64,000 nucleotides of DNA from Cohnella herbarum. GTDB taxonomy: Bacteria; Bacillota; Bacilli; Paenibacillales; Paenibacillaceae. The position numbers and the translations under genes were made by a program. This document shows, one piece after another, positions 23,591 to 32,573 of the stretch; positions within the stretch are counted from its first letter, which is position 1; each line of letters starts with the position of its first letter. The stretch lies in the NCBI RefSeq assembly GCF_012849095.1, contig NZ_CP051680.1, positions 6,320,001 through 6,384,000 of the forward strand, written 5' to 3'. The notes below the pieces were generated by a model that was not told where the DNA came from, ran no database searches, and was given only the letters and a program-made list of their open reading frames with translations.

Positions 23591-23965
23591 TCCAATCACC
23601 CACCGATGAGAACGCTTGTTCTCTTTTATTCTAACTCATATTTTTACTTTTTTCAATTGATTATTATAAAATCTGTAATTATTTCTATTGAATATTCGAA
23701 TGGAAGTCCTGAATGAAGGGGATAATGGCGGTAGTAATAATGATGCAAGGAAATGATGCTGGGGAATGATACGGTACGGGTAATGATGCTAGGGAATGAT
23801 GAGATAGGCAAAAAAGACTATAGGAACTGGCGATGATTAAGGGAATATACGGTAGGAAGATAGCAGGGAATTGTTGATAAGAAATGATGCGATTGAAATT
23901 ATTACGCTTCCAATATTGTAATTTAAATGGTAGGATAAGTTCAATAATATTCCAGTGGTGAAGCA
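23591..23965. other. AT-rich intergenic stretch with purine-rich ATGAT repeats
   Basis: No gene is supported. From about 23725 to 23860 the + strand carries irregular copies of GG(G/A)AATGATG(C/A) such as GGAAATGATGC and GGGAATGAT. The rest is AT-rich spacer upstream of the DUF1444-like gene. Confidence 0.5.
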
Positions 23966-24006
23966 CACCCTGACTTGACGTTCATGACGTCTTGTTGGGG
24001 TTTTTT
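23966..24006 (+). terminator. Terminator-like hairpin in the leader of the DUF1444-like gene
   Basis: Outer CCC/GGG pairs and an inner GACGT-TCATG-ACGTC hairpin, then six Ts, 38 bp before the gene. It may be an attenuator or the end of an upstream transcript. Confidence 0.6.
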
Positions 24007-24044
24007 GTCTTTGTCCTGGAAAAATTCCAAGGAGGCAAATGACG

Positions 24045-24902
24045 ATGGCTGTACGCGTATACGACGATCCTCAGCAATTTGCGGAGATGATGATGCGGCA
24101 ATTGAGCGAGAACATGGAAGTAATCGTTCAACAGAAGGAAAAGGAAGGGGAGCCGCTGCTTCTGGAAGTCGGTTTAGATCGTAACGATCCGCAGAATAAG
24201 TTGCAGGTTAGTCTTCACAACACGTTCAGGACATATATGGCTGGAGGAGATCTGAACGCCGCTATTGATTATTTGAACAGTATCGTTCGGTGCTCGGATT
24301 GGGTCCGCGCGAAGGGGGACGTCGCAGAGTTGGATCCTGCCTATATTTATCCTGCTATTCGTGACGAGCGTTATGTGCAAGAGGCGGGACGGGACATGGG
24401 ACTCTTATCGGAAGAATATTTGCCGGGACTGCGCGTTATATTTCTAGAGATTAAAGATAGCTGCACTAAGATCATCTCGGAATCCTTATTAAGCCACAAC
24501 CCCCGACTTACAGAAGATAGGGTCAAAAGATTAGCATACCGGAATTTGCGATCCGCGGGCTGGCAAGAGTCGCGGTTGATCCTGCAGAGTCCGTCCCGTA
24601 AGTCTTGTTTTGTCGAAGTGTACATGGATAATTCTCATCCGATTGAATGCCAGTTTCTGAACCCGGCAATGGCAATTGGTAATGTTCCGAGGAACTTCCT
24701 TATTGCCTATACGAACAGAAAAACCGCGCTGACGATGCATTCGGACGAGCGAATGGAAACGTTACAGCAAGCTTTGTTTTTGACGGAGAAATCAAGATTC
24801 AGGGACGTGGTTAAACGAAGTTGTTTACTGACGCCCAATCCCGTATCCGATCGAATTTATTGGATTAGCAACGGGAAGGCAACGCTTCTGGAAAAGAAGT
24901 GA
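24045..24902 (+). CDS. DUF1444 (YtpQ)-like protein
   Basis: 285 residues. AAGGAGG is 9 bp before ATG 24045, so the ATG at 24039 is less likely. The layout (N-terminal helical start, a central AYIYPAIRDERYV motif like the IYPVIR of YtpQ, a long C-terminal half with PRNFLIAYTNRKTALTMHS) resembles DUF1444 proteins of unknown function. It is soluble, with no signal peptide. The Ku gene follows in the same direction after 112 bp. Confidence 0.55.
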   Translation: MAVRVYDDPQQFAEMMMRQLSENMEVIVQQKEKEGEPLLLEVGLDRNDPQNKLQVSLHNTFRTYMAGGDLNAAIDYLNSIVRCSDWVRAKGDVAELDPAYIYPAIRDERYVQEAGRDMGLLSEEYLPGLRVIFLEIKDSCTKIISESLLSHNPRLTEDRVKRLAYRNLRSAGWQESRLILQSPSRKSCFVEVYMDNSHPIECQFLNPAMAIGNVPRNFLIAYTNRKTALTMHSDERMETLQQALFLTEKSRFRDVVKRSCLLTPNPVSDRIYWISNGKATLLEKK

Positions 24903-25014
24903 CGGGTGACGAATGCAATGAAATTCACGCTGCGAGGCGGCCATTCAAGTATCCTTTCCTTTCTCTATGGGAATAAAAGTGATAGATCACTTAAACGAGG
25001 GGGGAACGATCAGG

Positions 25015-25848
25015 ATGCACGCGATGTGGAAAGGGACCATTCAGATCGCCAAGTTTCAAATTCCGATCAAGCTATATGCAGCGACCGAGGACAAGGAGAT
25101 TTCACTAAAGACTACCCACGCCATATGCGGGGGGGCGATTTCGCATTTAAAATATTGCCAAGCCTGCGAGACGAAAGCGGAAGCCGAAGAGATTAGGAAG
25201 GTCTACGATCTGGGCGGAGGCAATTTCGTGGAGTTAACGGAGGAGGAGTTGAAAGGAATTACTCCTCAAGCTTCGAAAACCTTCGTAATCGAACAGTTCG
25301 CGGAGGCGGTGGAAATCAGCCGAATTCGGCTGAAGAAGCATTATTATATCGGGACGGACGAGGTGGGGGAGGAAGCGTTCAAGCTTTTCCAAGCGAGTCT
25401 GGTTCAATCCAAGAAGATCGGCATCGGCTACATCACGCTCAGATCCGTTCAAAACCTCGCGGCCATATGGCCGTCCGAAGACGGGGTAGTTCTGTCGACG
25501 ATGCTTTACGAGGATGAAATCCGCGCGATGGAACGAATCGTTGCCCCGACCAATCGCGTGGGCTCCCACGTAACGGAAGCCCATTTGTTCGCCTTTAATC
25601 AATTGATCGCCGCGATGTCCGCTCCTTTCGTTGGCTCGAAATACGTCAATCCTTACGACCTGGCGCTTAGATCTCTAATCGAGAGTAAAATCACGAAACT
25701 ATCGCCTAAGGAACGGCTCAAAGACGAACCTCAGTTGCAACGGAATGCCAATTTGGAGGATTTGTTATCGTCGTTAAATACGAGTCTGGATTTCTTGAAG
25801 AACGAGAACGACGTTTTTGCGCAAACGGATTCTAATCAGACGCATTAA
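25015..25848 (+). CDS. ku: Ku protein (non-homologous end joining)
   Basis: 277 residues starting MHAMWKGTIQIAKFQIPIKLYAATEDKEI, the standard beginning of bacterial Ku; a GA-rich ribosome site is ~10 bp upstream. A CxxC-like pair (GAISHLKYCQACETK) and the bridge region VGEEAFKLFQASLVQSKKIGIGYITLRS are conserved. The homodimer binds DNA ends and recruits LigD. No ligD is present within the window, so the partner must be elsewhere. The C-terminal tail is short. Confidence 0.93.
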   Translation: MHAMWKGTIQIAKFQIPIKLYAATEDKEISLKTTHAICGGAISHLKYCQACETKAEAEEIRKVYDLGGGNFVELTEEELKGITPQASKTFVIEQFAEAVEISRIRLKKHYYIGTDEVGEEAFKLFQASLVQSKKIGIGYITLRSVQNLAAIWPSEDGVVLSTMLYEDEIRAMERIVAPTNRVGSHVTEAHLFAFNQLIAAMSAPFVGSKYVNPYDLALRSLIESKITKLSPKERLKDEPQLQRNANLEDLLSSLNTSLDFLKNENDVFAQTDSNQTH

Positions 25849-25883
25849 GCTTGAGAGAGTAGAGGCAGACAAAGGAGTACGGC

Positions 25884-25937
25884 ATGCAGGAACTGAAATT
25901 CGCCGACTATCTATTGACAAAATATCCTTGGGAGTAG
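25884..25937 (+). CDS. Possible 17-aa micro-ORF after ku
   Basis: AAAGGAG lies 6 bp before an ATG, giving MQELKFADYLLTKYPWE and a TAG. It may be a real micropeptide gene or the N-terminal remnant of a lost gene. It is supported only by the ribosome site. Confidence 0.25.
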   Translation: MQELKFADYLLTKYPWE

Positions 25938-25945
25938 GATTTCTC

Positions 25946-27076
25946 TCAAGAATAATTGAACTTAATCCGTAGCAGCTTGTCGTTCGACGTCGTGCGGGTG
26001 TATTCCTCCGACGAGTAGTTATAACTGGAAAGCCCCTTCTGGGCATCGAAAGCTTTTCTCATATCGGACTTGACCGTCACTCCGCGCGTATAGCGCAGAA
26101 CCAGATCATTTTTTCGGTCATCTACGGCCGAACGTATCATGTCAGTTAACTCACTCAGGCTTGTAGCCGTATATGCGTCGGTGAGGAAACGAATATCAAG
26201 ATCCTGATAGAGCTTCTCGTAGAAGTCGGCGTTCGGTTTGCCTTTCGTCATTAACAGCGAGGACAGCGTTTGGTCAAAGGGGGTTACCGCGTTAGGATAT
26301 AATGCCGAAGGCTTCCATTTATGATCGGTTCGTAACTGGCTATCGGTCAGGTTGTAATAGTTATAGGCGATCCGACCGGCTACGTCCGGTACGGGGTCAT
26401 CCCAAGTCGTATCGAGATGGTACCATTTGCCGTCTAACTGGACAAGGTTCCAAGTATGGGCAATACCCCTGGAGGTGCCTTCCACGATTTTCACCGGAAT
26501 ACCGGCTTGTCTCATCATCTCGTAAGTCAGAAGGGCGTAGCCTTGACACACGGTTTTGCCATTCACGATTCCATCATAAGCGGAATACGAAACGAGTCTC
26601 GTATCATAGGCAAGATTAGTCACGATCCAATCATGGATCGTTTTTTCTTTTTGGTGGTCGTTCATGCCCGGCTTTAGTATTCGGGCAAGGACGTTGGTTA
26701 CGCGCTTCTTCACCTCATTAGATTGAGCGAGGGTTTCCCAATAGGTAAAGCTGAACTTAATCGTCGCGGTAGATCCTTTAATCGAAGCCGTGTAACCGTA
26801 TTTTTTAACAATATAGTGCAAATAATCATCCGAATTCATCGCGGCTTCCATTAACTCTTTAATGTCCTTTTTCAGCGTTGCAGACTTGCCCGAATAGTTG
26901 ACTTCAAGCGAACTACGGCGCTCGCTCAAGGCGCGGACGATCTCCTTGCGAAGCTGATCTTCGGATTTCGCAGCAGTTGCGGCTAACACGGAAGAGAAAG
27001 GATCGCATGCAGTCGCGAACGGTAAAGCCCCCAGTAAGAGGGATGAAGCGAGCAAGATTTTCGTCCCTGTCTTCAT
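25946..27076 (-). CDS. Secreted transglutaminase-like protein
   Basis: 376 residues with AGGAGA directly upstream. A signal peptide covers roughly residues 1-33 (MKTGTKILLASSLLLGALPFATA...SVLAATA). The transglutaminase/protease core has its triad in GKTVCQGYA (C177), GIAHTWNLV (H207) and HLDTTWDD (D222). The N-terminal DUF-like part (40-135) and the C-terminal ~130 residues are not recognised. Such proteins are often peptidoglycan- or envelope-associated proteases. It is convergent with ku. Confidence 0.88.
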   Translation of the reverse strand: MKTGTKILLASSLLLGALPFATACDPFSSVLAATAAKSEDQLRKEIVRALSERRSSLEVNYSGKSATLKKDIKELMEAAMNSDDYLHYIVKKYGYTASIKGSTATIKFSFTYWETLAQSNEVKKRVTNVLARILKPGMNDHQKEKTIHDWIVTNLAYDTRLVSYSAYDGIVNGKTVCQGYALLTYEMMRQAGIPVKIVEGTSRGIAHTWNLVQLDGKWYHLDTTWDDPVPDVAGRIAYNYYNLTDSQLRTDHKWKPSALYPNAVTPFDQTLSSLLMTKGKPNADFYEKLYQDLDIRFLTDAYTATSLSELTDMIRSAVDDRKNDLVLRYTRGVTVKSDMRKAFDAQKGLSSYNYSSEEYTRTTSNDKLLRIKFNYS

Positions 27077-27147
27077 AGTTCTCCTATATCCCCCTCCGAT
27101 AGATGTATTCCTTAGAATATAGCATATTCGAACGAACGCGGGTGATT

Positions 27148-28023
27148 CTACGATTGTTGCCAGATTTTACGGAAAGCCAGCGGAGTATGCGTTTCGCGTC
27201 CGCGAAACAGATTGATGAAGTGGCTGACATTGTCGACGCCGACGGCAGAGGCGATCTCGGCAACGGGCATATCCGTAAAACGGAGAAGCTCCTTCGCGCG
27301 GGTTATTCGCGTGTTGATCAGGTACTCGTTCGGGGAAAATCCGGTATAGCGTTTGAACGCCTTCGACAGATGGTACTTGTCGACCGAGAAAGCCGCGGAT
27401 ATCTCCTCGAGCGTCAACTTGCGGGAATAGTGCCGGTCGTAATGACTCATAATGCTTCGCACGTAGTCGGGAATACCGGGATCGGAAGAGACATCCCGGT
27501 CCTGGTAGCCGAGCAGCAATTCGGTCAAGAGATCGACGATGAGCCGGGAACCGGACAACTCCGTTTGAATCGTTTTGTACCGGTGAAGGTCGACGATGTC
27601 TTGCATTAATCCGGAAATTCTAGAGTCCGGACGCAGAGAGACGACCGGGTTGCCCGAGGCGGCGAATCGGTCGTAATACGCTTTCGAAGAGCTACCGTTA
27701 AAGTGGATCCACATCATCTCCCAGAGATCGTTGGAATCCGTTCGATAATACTGGTATTTTCGACAATCCAGGAAGAATAGTTGATTTTGCTCGATTGCAT
27801 AGTTTTTATCCTCGTAGGTCAAATGCCCTCTCCCCTTCGTCGTATATACGATCAAATAGGAGTCTAAGCTTTCTCTTTCCGTGAAGTAAGAAGGCATCGT
27901 GCGGAATTGACCGGCCTCTTGGACATAATACAAGGAGGCTTTCGCGAAAGCGGAAGGCGTGGCGATTATTCGGACCGAATCCTCCGACCAAGCATGCGAA
28001 GCTTCCTCGCGAAATCCAGCCAT
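27148..28023 (-). CDS. AraC-family transcriptional regulator
   Basis: 292 residues. GGAGAT places the start at ATG 28023; longer in-frame starts would run through the divergent promoter region. An N-terminal cupin-like sensing domain (HLTYEDKNYAIEQNQLFFLDC) and a C-terminal double helix-turn-helix (LTLEEISAAFSVDKYHLSKAFKRYTG ... VAEIASAVGVDNVSHFINLFRGR) are visible. It is divergent from the isomerase-type gene, its probable target, and is likely sugar-responsive. Confidence 0.9.
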   Translation of the reverse strand: MAGFREEASHAWSEDSVRIIATPSAFAKASLYYVQEAGQFRTMPSYFTERESLDSYLIVYTTKGRGHLTYEDKNYAIEQNQLFFLDCRKYQYYRTDSNDLWEMMWIHFNGSSSKAYYDRFAASGNPVVSLRPDSRISGLMQDIVDLHRYKTIQTELSGSRLIVDLLTELLLGYQDRDVSSDPGIPDYVRSIMSHYDRHYSRKLTLEEISAAFSVDKYHLSKAFKRYTGFSPNEYLINTRITRAKELLRFTDMPVAEIASAVGVDNVSHFINLFRGRETHTPLAFRKIWQQS

Positions 28024-28081
28024 GATCATCATCTCCAAGATTCTATTATTATTAGCCAATATCGTTGGATGCCAAGTCGAA

Positions 28082-28095
28082 TGAAAGCTTTTACA
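28082..28095 (+). promoter_or_regulatory. cre-like site (CcpA) between araC-type and isomerase genes
   Basis: TGAAAGCTTTTACA differs from the cre consensus TGAAANCGNTTNCA mainly in the central CG. It lies in the 117-bp divergent gap and may couple the locus to catabolite repression. Confidence 0.4.
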
Positions 28096-28140
28096 ATCGT
28101 AAGTATAGCAATTAATCCAATCCTTCGCGAGGTGGTCAAG

Positions 28141-29643
28141 ATGTCTTTGTTCGAACCTATTAAACCGGCGCGCAAAGCGCGCATCGGACTTTACAGCGTT
28201 GGCTTGCGCGCTTACTGGGAGCAATTTCCCGGACTGCGCGATCGGCTAATCGAATACGGTAAATTCATCGAGAAGAGGATGTCTCAATGGGCCGAAGTGC
28301 ATTTCTACGGCATGGTGGACACGGAAACCGAAGGACGCCAAGCGGGCGAGTGGTTTAACGAACGTAACGTCGATCTGGTATTTTGCCATGCGGCTACGTA
28401 CTCCACAAGCTCAACGGTGCTCCCCGTTCATCAATTATGCCCGGCTCCCGCGGTGGTACTCAACTTGCAACCGACCGATCGGATCAATTACGACCAATCG
28501 ACAACCGGCGAATGGTTAGCGCATTGCGGAGCATGTCCCGTACCGGAATTCGCCAATGCGTTCAACCGTGCCGGAATTGCATTTCGAGTCGTAAATGGTA
28601 TACTGGGTCTCGATTATACGCCGGATATTTCCTTGACCAACGAGATTACACATGAAAGGGTCGAAGCCATTCGTGCATGGAGGGAAATCGAAGAATGGAT
28701 TCGAGCGGCCTCGGTTCCGCGTACATTGAAGCATAGCCGATTCGGTTTCCTTGGCAATACGTACAGCGGAATGTTGGACATGTACAGCGATTTTACGATG
28801 ATTCAGGCTCAGACCGGTCTTCATATTGAAGTGTTGGAAATGTGCGATCTCGATCGTATGTTAAAAGAAGTTACCCCGCAGGACGTGAAGACTAAGCTGG
28901 AAGCGGTCCATGAGATGTTCCAGATCAGCGGGGATTCCCCGTCGGATCCGATCGCCAGAAAGCCAAGCGACGAGCAATTGGAATGGTCCTGCCGGGTAGC
29001 GGCAGCCCAGGAGAAGCTCGTTCGGGAGTTCGATCTCGATGCTCTCAGCTATTACTATCACGGAGCGCCGGGGGGAGAATACGAGAAGCTTCAAGGAGGT
29101 TTTATCGTCGGCCATTCTTTGCTGACGGCACGAGGTATCCCATGCGCGGGAGAAGGCGATCTCAAGACGGCCGTTGCGATGAAAATTTGCGACATTCTGG
29201 GCACGGGGGGAAGCTATTCCGAGATCGTCGTGGTGGACTATGTCGACGGGACGATTTTGCTAGGCCATGACGGACCGTTCCATATTGCCATATCGGAAGG
29301 CAAACCGACGCTAAGAGGCATGGGGTTGTATCACGGGAAGCAGGGTACGGGGGTATCCGTGGAAGCGAAGGTGAAGACCGGGCCGATCACGACATTGGGG
29401 ATGACCCAGACCGGCGACGGCAAGCTTAAGCTGATCGCCAGCGAAGCGGAGTCGACGGACGGCCCGATCATGAGAATCGGCAATACCCAAACCCCGGTCC
29501 GATTCCGTTCGCATCCCGATGAGTATATGACTCGTTGGTTTGCCGAGGCGCCTACCCATCATTGCGCGATGTCGATCGGCCATAACGGCTCCTTATTTGC
29601 CAAAGTGGGCGAATTAATGCGGTTAAAGACCGTTACTTTATAA
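28141..29643 (+). CDS. L-fucose/L-arabinose isomerase-family enzyme
   Basis: 500 residues from the ATG at 28141, 6 bp after GAGGTGG; the frame extends upstream without another ribosome site. Fold and length match L-arabinose isomerase (~497 aa): the N-terminal GLYSVGLRAYWEQFPGLRDRL, the FCHAATYSTSSTVLP segment, and the C-terminal CAGEGDLKTAVAMK and APTHHCAMS motifs that supply metal-binding Glu and His. It interconverts an aldose and ketose. With the rhamnose mutarotase and transporter downstream, the substrate could be L-rhamnose, L-arabinose or a related deoxysugar. Confidence 0.75.
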   Translation: MSLFEPIKPARKARIGLYSVGLRAYWEQFPGLRDRLIEYGKFIEKRMSQWAEVHFYGMVDTETEGRQAGEWFNERNVDLVFCHAATYSTSSTVLPVHQLCPAPAVVLNLQPTDRINYDQSTTGEWLAHCGACPVPEFANAFNRAGIAFRVVNGILGLDYTPDISLTNEITHERVEAIRAWREIEEWIRAASVPRTLKHSRFGFLGNTYSGMLDMYSDFTMIQAQTGLHIEVLEMCDLDRMLKEVTPQDVKTKLEAVHEMFQISGDSPSDPIARKPSDEQLEWSCRVAAAQEKLVREFDLDALSYYYHGAPGGEYEKLQGGFIVGHSLLTARGIPCAGEGDLKTAVAMKICDILGTGGSYSEIVVVDYVDGTILLGHDGPFHIAISEGKPTLRGMGLYHGKQGTGVSVEAKVKTGPITTLGMTQTGDGKLKLIASEAESTDGPIMRIGNTQTPVRFRSHPDEYMTRWFAEAPTHHCAMSIGHNGSLFAKVGELMRLKTVTL

Positions 29644-29701
29644 AAGGCAAGGCACTGAAAGCACCGAAGATTAACATTCCGGCTTAAAGGTGGCGAGTTT
29701 C

Positions 29702-30751
29702 TTGTACCGAACAATCGCGGCTTTCTTAATGATCGCGTTATTGATGACTTCGTGCGGATCCGGCTCGGAAACTCGCTACGAGTTGGTTTACTCGATGGAA
29801 CCCGTCGGCTCCGCCAGCCAGCCGCCGGAGGAGCCGAACGTCCCGGCGAAGAGGTACAAGATCGCCTTGGTGCCGAAGGGGATCGAGATCGACTACTTCA
29901 AATATGCCGCGATAGGAGCGAAGGAAGCGGGCAAAAGCCTCGGAATCGATGTTCTTTTCAGAGGTCCCGCTACCGCCGACGCCGATCTTCAGATCGATAT
30001 CGTGGAGCAATTGATCGACCAGAAGGTCGATCTTATTGCGATTTCCGCCAACGATCCGGTTAAGCTTGTTCCCGTGTTGCAGAAAGCAAGGATTCGCGGC
30101 ATTAAGGTCATCACTTGGGATGCCGATACGGAACCCGAGGGCAGGGAGTTTTTCGTGAACATGGTCGACCCGGAAGTGCTGGGCAGGCATCTTCTGGACA
30201 CGTTGGCCTTAACGATGGGCGAGAAGGGCAATTACGCGATTATGACGGGTTCGTTCTCCGCGGCGAATCTGAACGAATGGCTGAGATGGATCAATATCCA
30301 GCAGCGCGAATACTACCCGGATATGAAGCTAGTGGCAACGGTAGCCACGGACGACGATCAAGACAAAGCTTACGATGTCGCCAATCGGCTGCTCGTCGAT
30401 TATCCGGACCTTGGCGGCATTCTCGGCAACTCCTCGGTCGGGCCCCCGGCCGCGGCCCGAGCGGTGAAGCAAGCGGGGAAATCGGGCGCGGTGAAAGTCG
30501 TAGGCTTGTCCAGCCCCAATCTGATGAACGGCTACTTGCGCGAAGGCTCGGCGCAAATCGCGACTCTCTGGAGTCCGAAGAAACTCGGGTTCCTTACGAT
30601 CATGCTCGCCTACCGTTATTTGAACGGGCAAATGCCCGTCGATGGGCAGGAGATCGAGGGCGTGGGGAATATTCGCTTGAACGGGGATATGGTCATTATG
30701 GGAGAACCGCTGGATTTCACCGCGGAGAATGTGAGCCAATATGATTTTTAA
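29702..30751 (+). CDS. RbsB-like sugar-binding lipoprotein, probable partner of the sensor kinase
   Basis: 349 residues from a TTG at 29702, 8 bp after AAAGGTGG (the GTG at 29690 overlaps that site). A lipoprotein signal ends in LMTSC. The body is a periplasmic-binding-protein-like I fold (RYKIALVPKGIEIDYFKYAAIGAKEAGKSLG ... ANDPVKLVPVLQKA). Its 3' end overlaps the kinase gene by 11 bp, and the transporter has another binding protein (38467). This copy therefore most likely presents the sugar to the kinase rather than to the importer. Confidence 0.83.
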   Translation: MYRTIAAFLMIALLMTSCGSGSETRYELVYSMEPVGSASQPPEEPNVPAKRYKIALVPKGIEIDYFKYAAIGAKEAGKSLGIDVLFRGPATADADLQIDIVEQLIDQKVDLIAISANDPVKLVPVLQKARIRGIKVITWDADTEPEGREFFVNMVDPEVLGRHLLDTLALTMGEKGNYAIMTGSFSAANLNEWLRWINIQQREYYPDMKLVATVATDDDQDKAYDVANRLLVDYPDLGGILGNSSVGPPAAARAVKQAGKSGAVKVVGLSSPNLMNGYLREGSAQIATLWSPKKLGFLTIMLAYRYLNGQMPVDGQEIEGVGNIRLNGDMVIMGEPLDFTAENVSQYDF

Positions 30752-32573
30752 GCGTTTGCGCGGATTTCGATTCAAGGATTTTCCGATCGGCTATAAGCTG
30801 ATCGTGACCTATATTCTGCTGACCGCATTCCCGATGATTCTGTTGGTCTATTTTTCCTATATCCAGTACGCGAGATCGGTCGAAGAACAGATCGGCGAAT
30901 ATATGCCCAGGTTTCTCTATCAAGCCAACGCGGATGTCGAGAAACATATCGACGAATTGACCAAGCTTCCCGAGAATTTATTTAACTCGGAGAGTATTTT
31001 GGGCATTCTTAGGCGACAGTCGTACGATCGCAGAGCCGATCTGAACAAGGACCAATACAACATGAATAGCTACTTGGCCCGAACCTACACGAACGGGAGA
31101 AACGCCGACGTGCTCGGAGTGTATGTCGTTTCGAACAATCGGGTGTTCGACAGCTCCAACGTGGGCTTTAAGGAAACCGGTTGGGGCAATACGATCATGG
31201 AATTCGTTCGCGGTTTCGAGCCGAGCGGAAAGGCGGAAATCGTACTGCCGGACGAGATCGACCTGAAGCTCGAAACCGCGAGCCCTTACTTATTTATCCT
31301 GAAGCAGATTAACGATGACGATAATCGCAGAAACTTAGGGACGATGTTAATCGCGGTGGATCTGACCTTTATCGATAATATCGTGCGCAACTTCGAGAAG
31401 AACGAAAGAGCGGATTTATGGGTCATGAACGCCTCCGGCAAAATCATTTACCATACGAATCGGCGTTTTATCGGTACCGTAGACGCAGAGAAGGATCGTT
31501 ACCCGGTTCTTAACGGAAGTTTCCGTACCGACGTGACGGGGGAACAACGGCTTGTCAGCGTCAATCAATCAACAGGACGGGGATGGACGCTCGTTCACGG
31601 CATTCCATTGCGCGAATTGACGGAGAAGGCGGACACGGTACGGAACGTAACTTTATTCGTTATTATTGCGATCCTTCTGCTTACATCCGTGATCGGAATC
31701 ATGATCTCCTACAACATGACTCGCCCCTTGAAGAAACTGACCGGTTTAATGAAGTCGGTGGAGCGGGGAGATTTCCAAGTCGATCTTAAAGTTCAGAGCG
31801 GGGACGAGGTCGGCACGCTGGCGCGCAGTTTCAATTCGATGATCTCGACGATTCGCGAGCTGATCCAGAAAAACTACCAGATCGAGATTCGGCAGAAAGA
31901 AGCGGAGCTTTATGCCCTGCAGTCTCAGATCAATCCGCATTTTATGTACAACACGTTGGAGACGATCGGAATGGCCGTCGAAGAGGGGGAGTCCGATCAA
32001 GTCGTGGATATGGTCACGCTTCTTGGCCGGATGCTGCGGTTTTCCGTGTCGAATCAATCCAAATCCGTATCCATCGCCGAAGAAGTCCAGCACGTGAAGG
32101 ATTACTTGACGATTCAGAAGTTTCGGTTCGAGGATCGGGTGCACTTCGAGATCGCGCAAGCGTTGGAGGATACCGACTTCCAAGGTCTCTACAGTCCGAA
32201 GTTCATTCTTCAACCCATTGTCGAGAATTCGATTAAACACGGATTGGAAAGTCGCAAGGCGCTGGATATCCATATCTCGGTCGGCTTGGAATTCGGAGCC
32301 CGTTCCGGGAAACGGGACGTCGTGATCCGGATTTGGGACAACGGTCCGGGAATTGCGGCGGAACGGTTGAACGAGTTGGAGAAATCGTTGAAGAAAATCA
32401 GCTTTGAAGGACGAAGTTCGCACTTCGGACTAATTAACGTGAACGCGAGAATCGTAATGATGCACGGCCCGGATTACGGATTGCAGCTCCATAGCATTGT
32501 CGGCAAAGGGACTGAAGTCATCATCCGAATTCCGATGATCCATGAGGAGATGACTGCGAATGCAGAAGATTAG
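30741..32573 (+). CDS. YesM-type sensor histidine kinase
   Basis: 610 residues. Membrane helices at about 20-42 and 300-322 flank an extracellular dCache-like region. A HAMP linker (NMTRPLKKLTGLMKSVERGD), the phospho-histidine motif QINPHFMYNTLETIG and ATPase boxes (PIVENSIKHGL, DNGPG, HFGLINVNARI) follow. It overlaps both the upstream sensor lipoprotein gene (11 bp) and the downstream regulator gene (14 bp), forming a tight three-gene signalling unit. Confidence 0.93.
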   Translation: MIFKRLRGFRFKDFPIGYKLIVTYILLTAFPMILLVYFSYIQYARSVEEQIGEYMPRFLYQANADVEKHIDELTKLPENLFNSESILGILRRQSYDRRADLNKDQYNMNSYLARTYTNGRNADVLGVYVVSNNRVFDSSNVGFKETGWGNTIMEFVRGFEPSGKAEIVLPDEIDLKLETASPYLFILKQINDDDNRRNLGTMLIAVDLTFIDNIVRNFEKNERADLWVMNASGKIIYHTNRRFIGTVDAEKDRYPVLNGSFRTDVTGEQRLVSVNQSTGRGWTLVHGIPLRELTEKADTVRNVTLFVIIAILLLTSVIGIMISYNMTRPLKKLTGLMKSVERGDFQVDLKVQSGDEVGTLARSFNSMISTIRELIQKNYQIEIRQKEAELYALQSQINPHFMYNTLETIGMAVEEGESDQVVDMVTLLGRMLRFSVSNQSKSVSIAEEVQHVKDYLTIQKFRFEDRVHFEIAQALEDTDFQGLYSPKFILQPIVENSIKHGLESRKALDIHISVGLEFGARSGKRDVVIRIWDNGPGIAAERLNELEKSLKKISFEGRSSHFGLINVNARIVMMHGPDYGLQLHSIVGKGTEVIIRIPMIHEEMTANAED

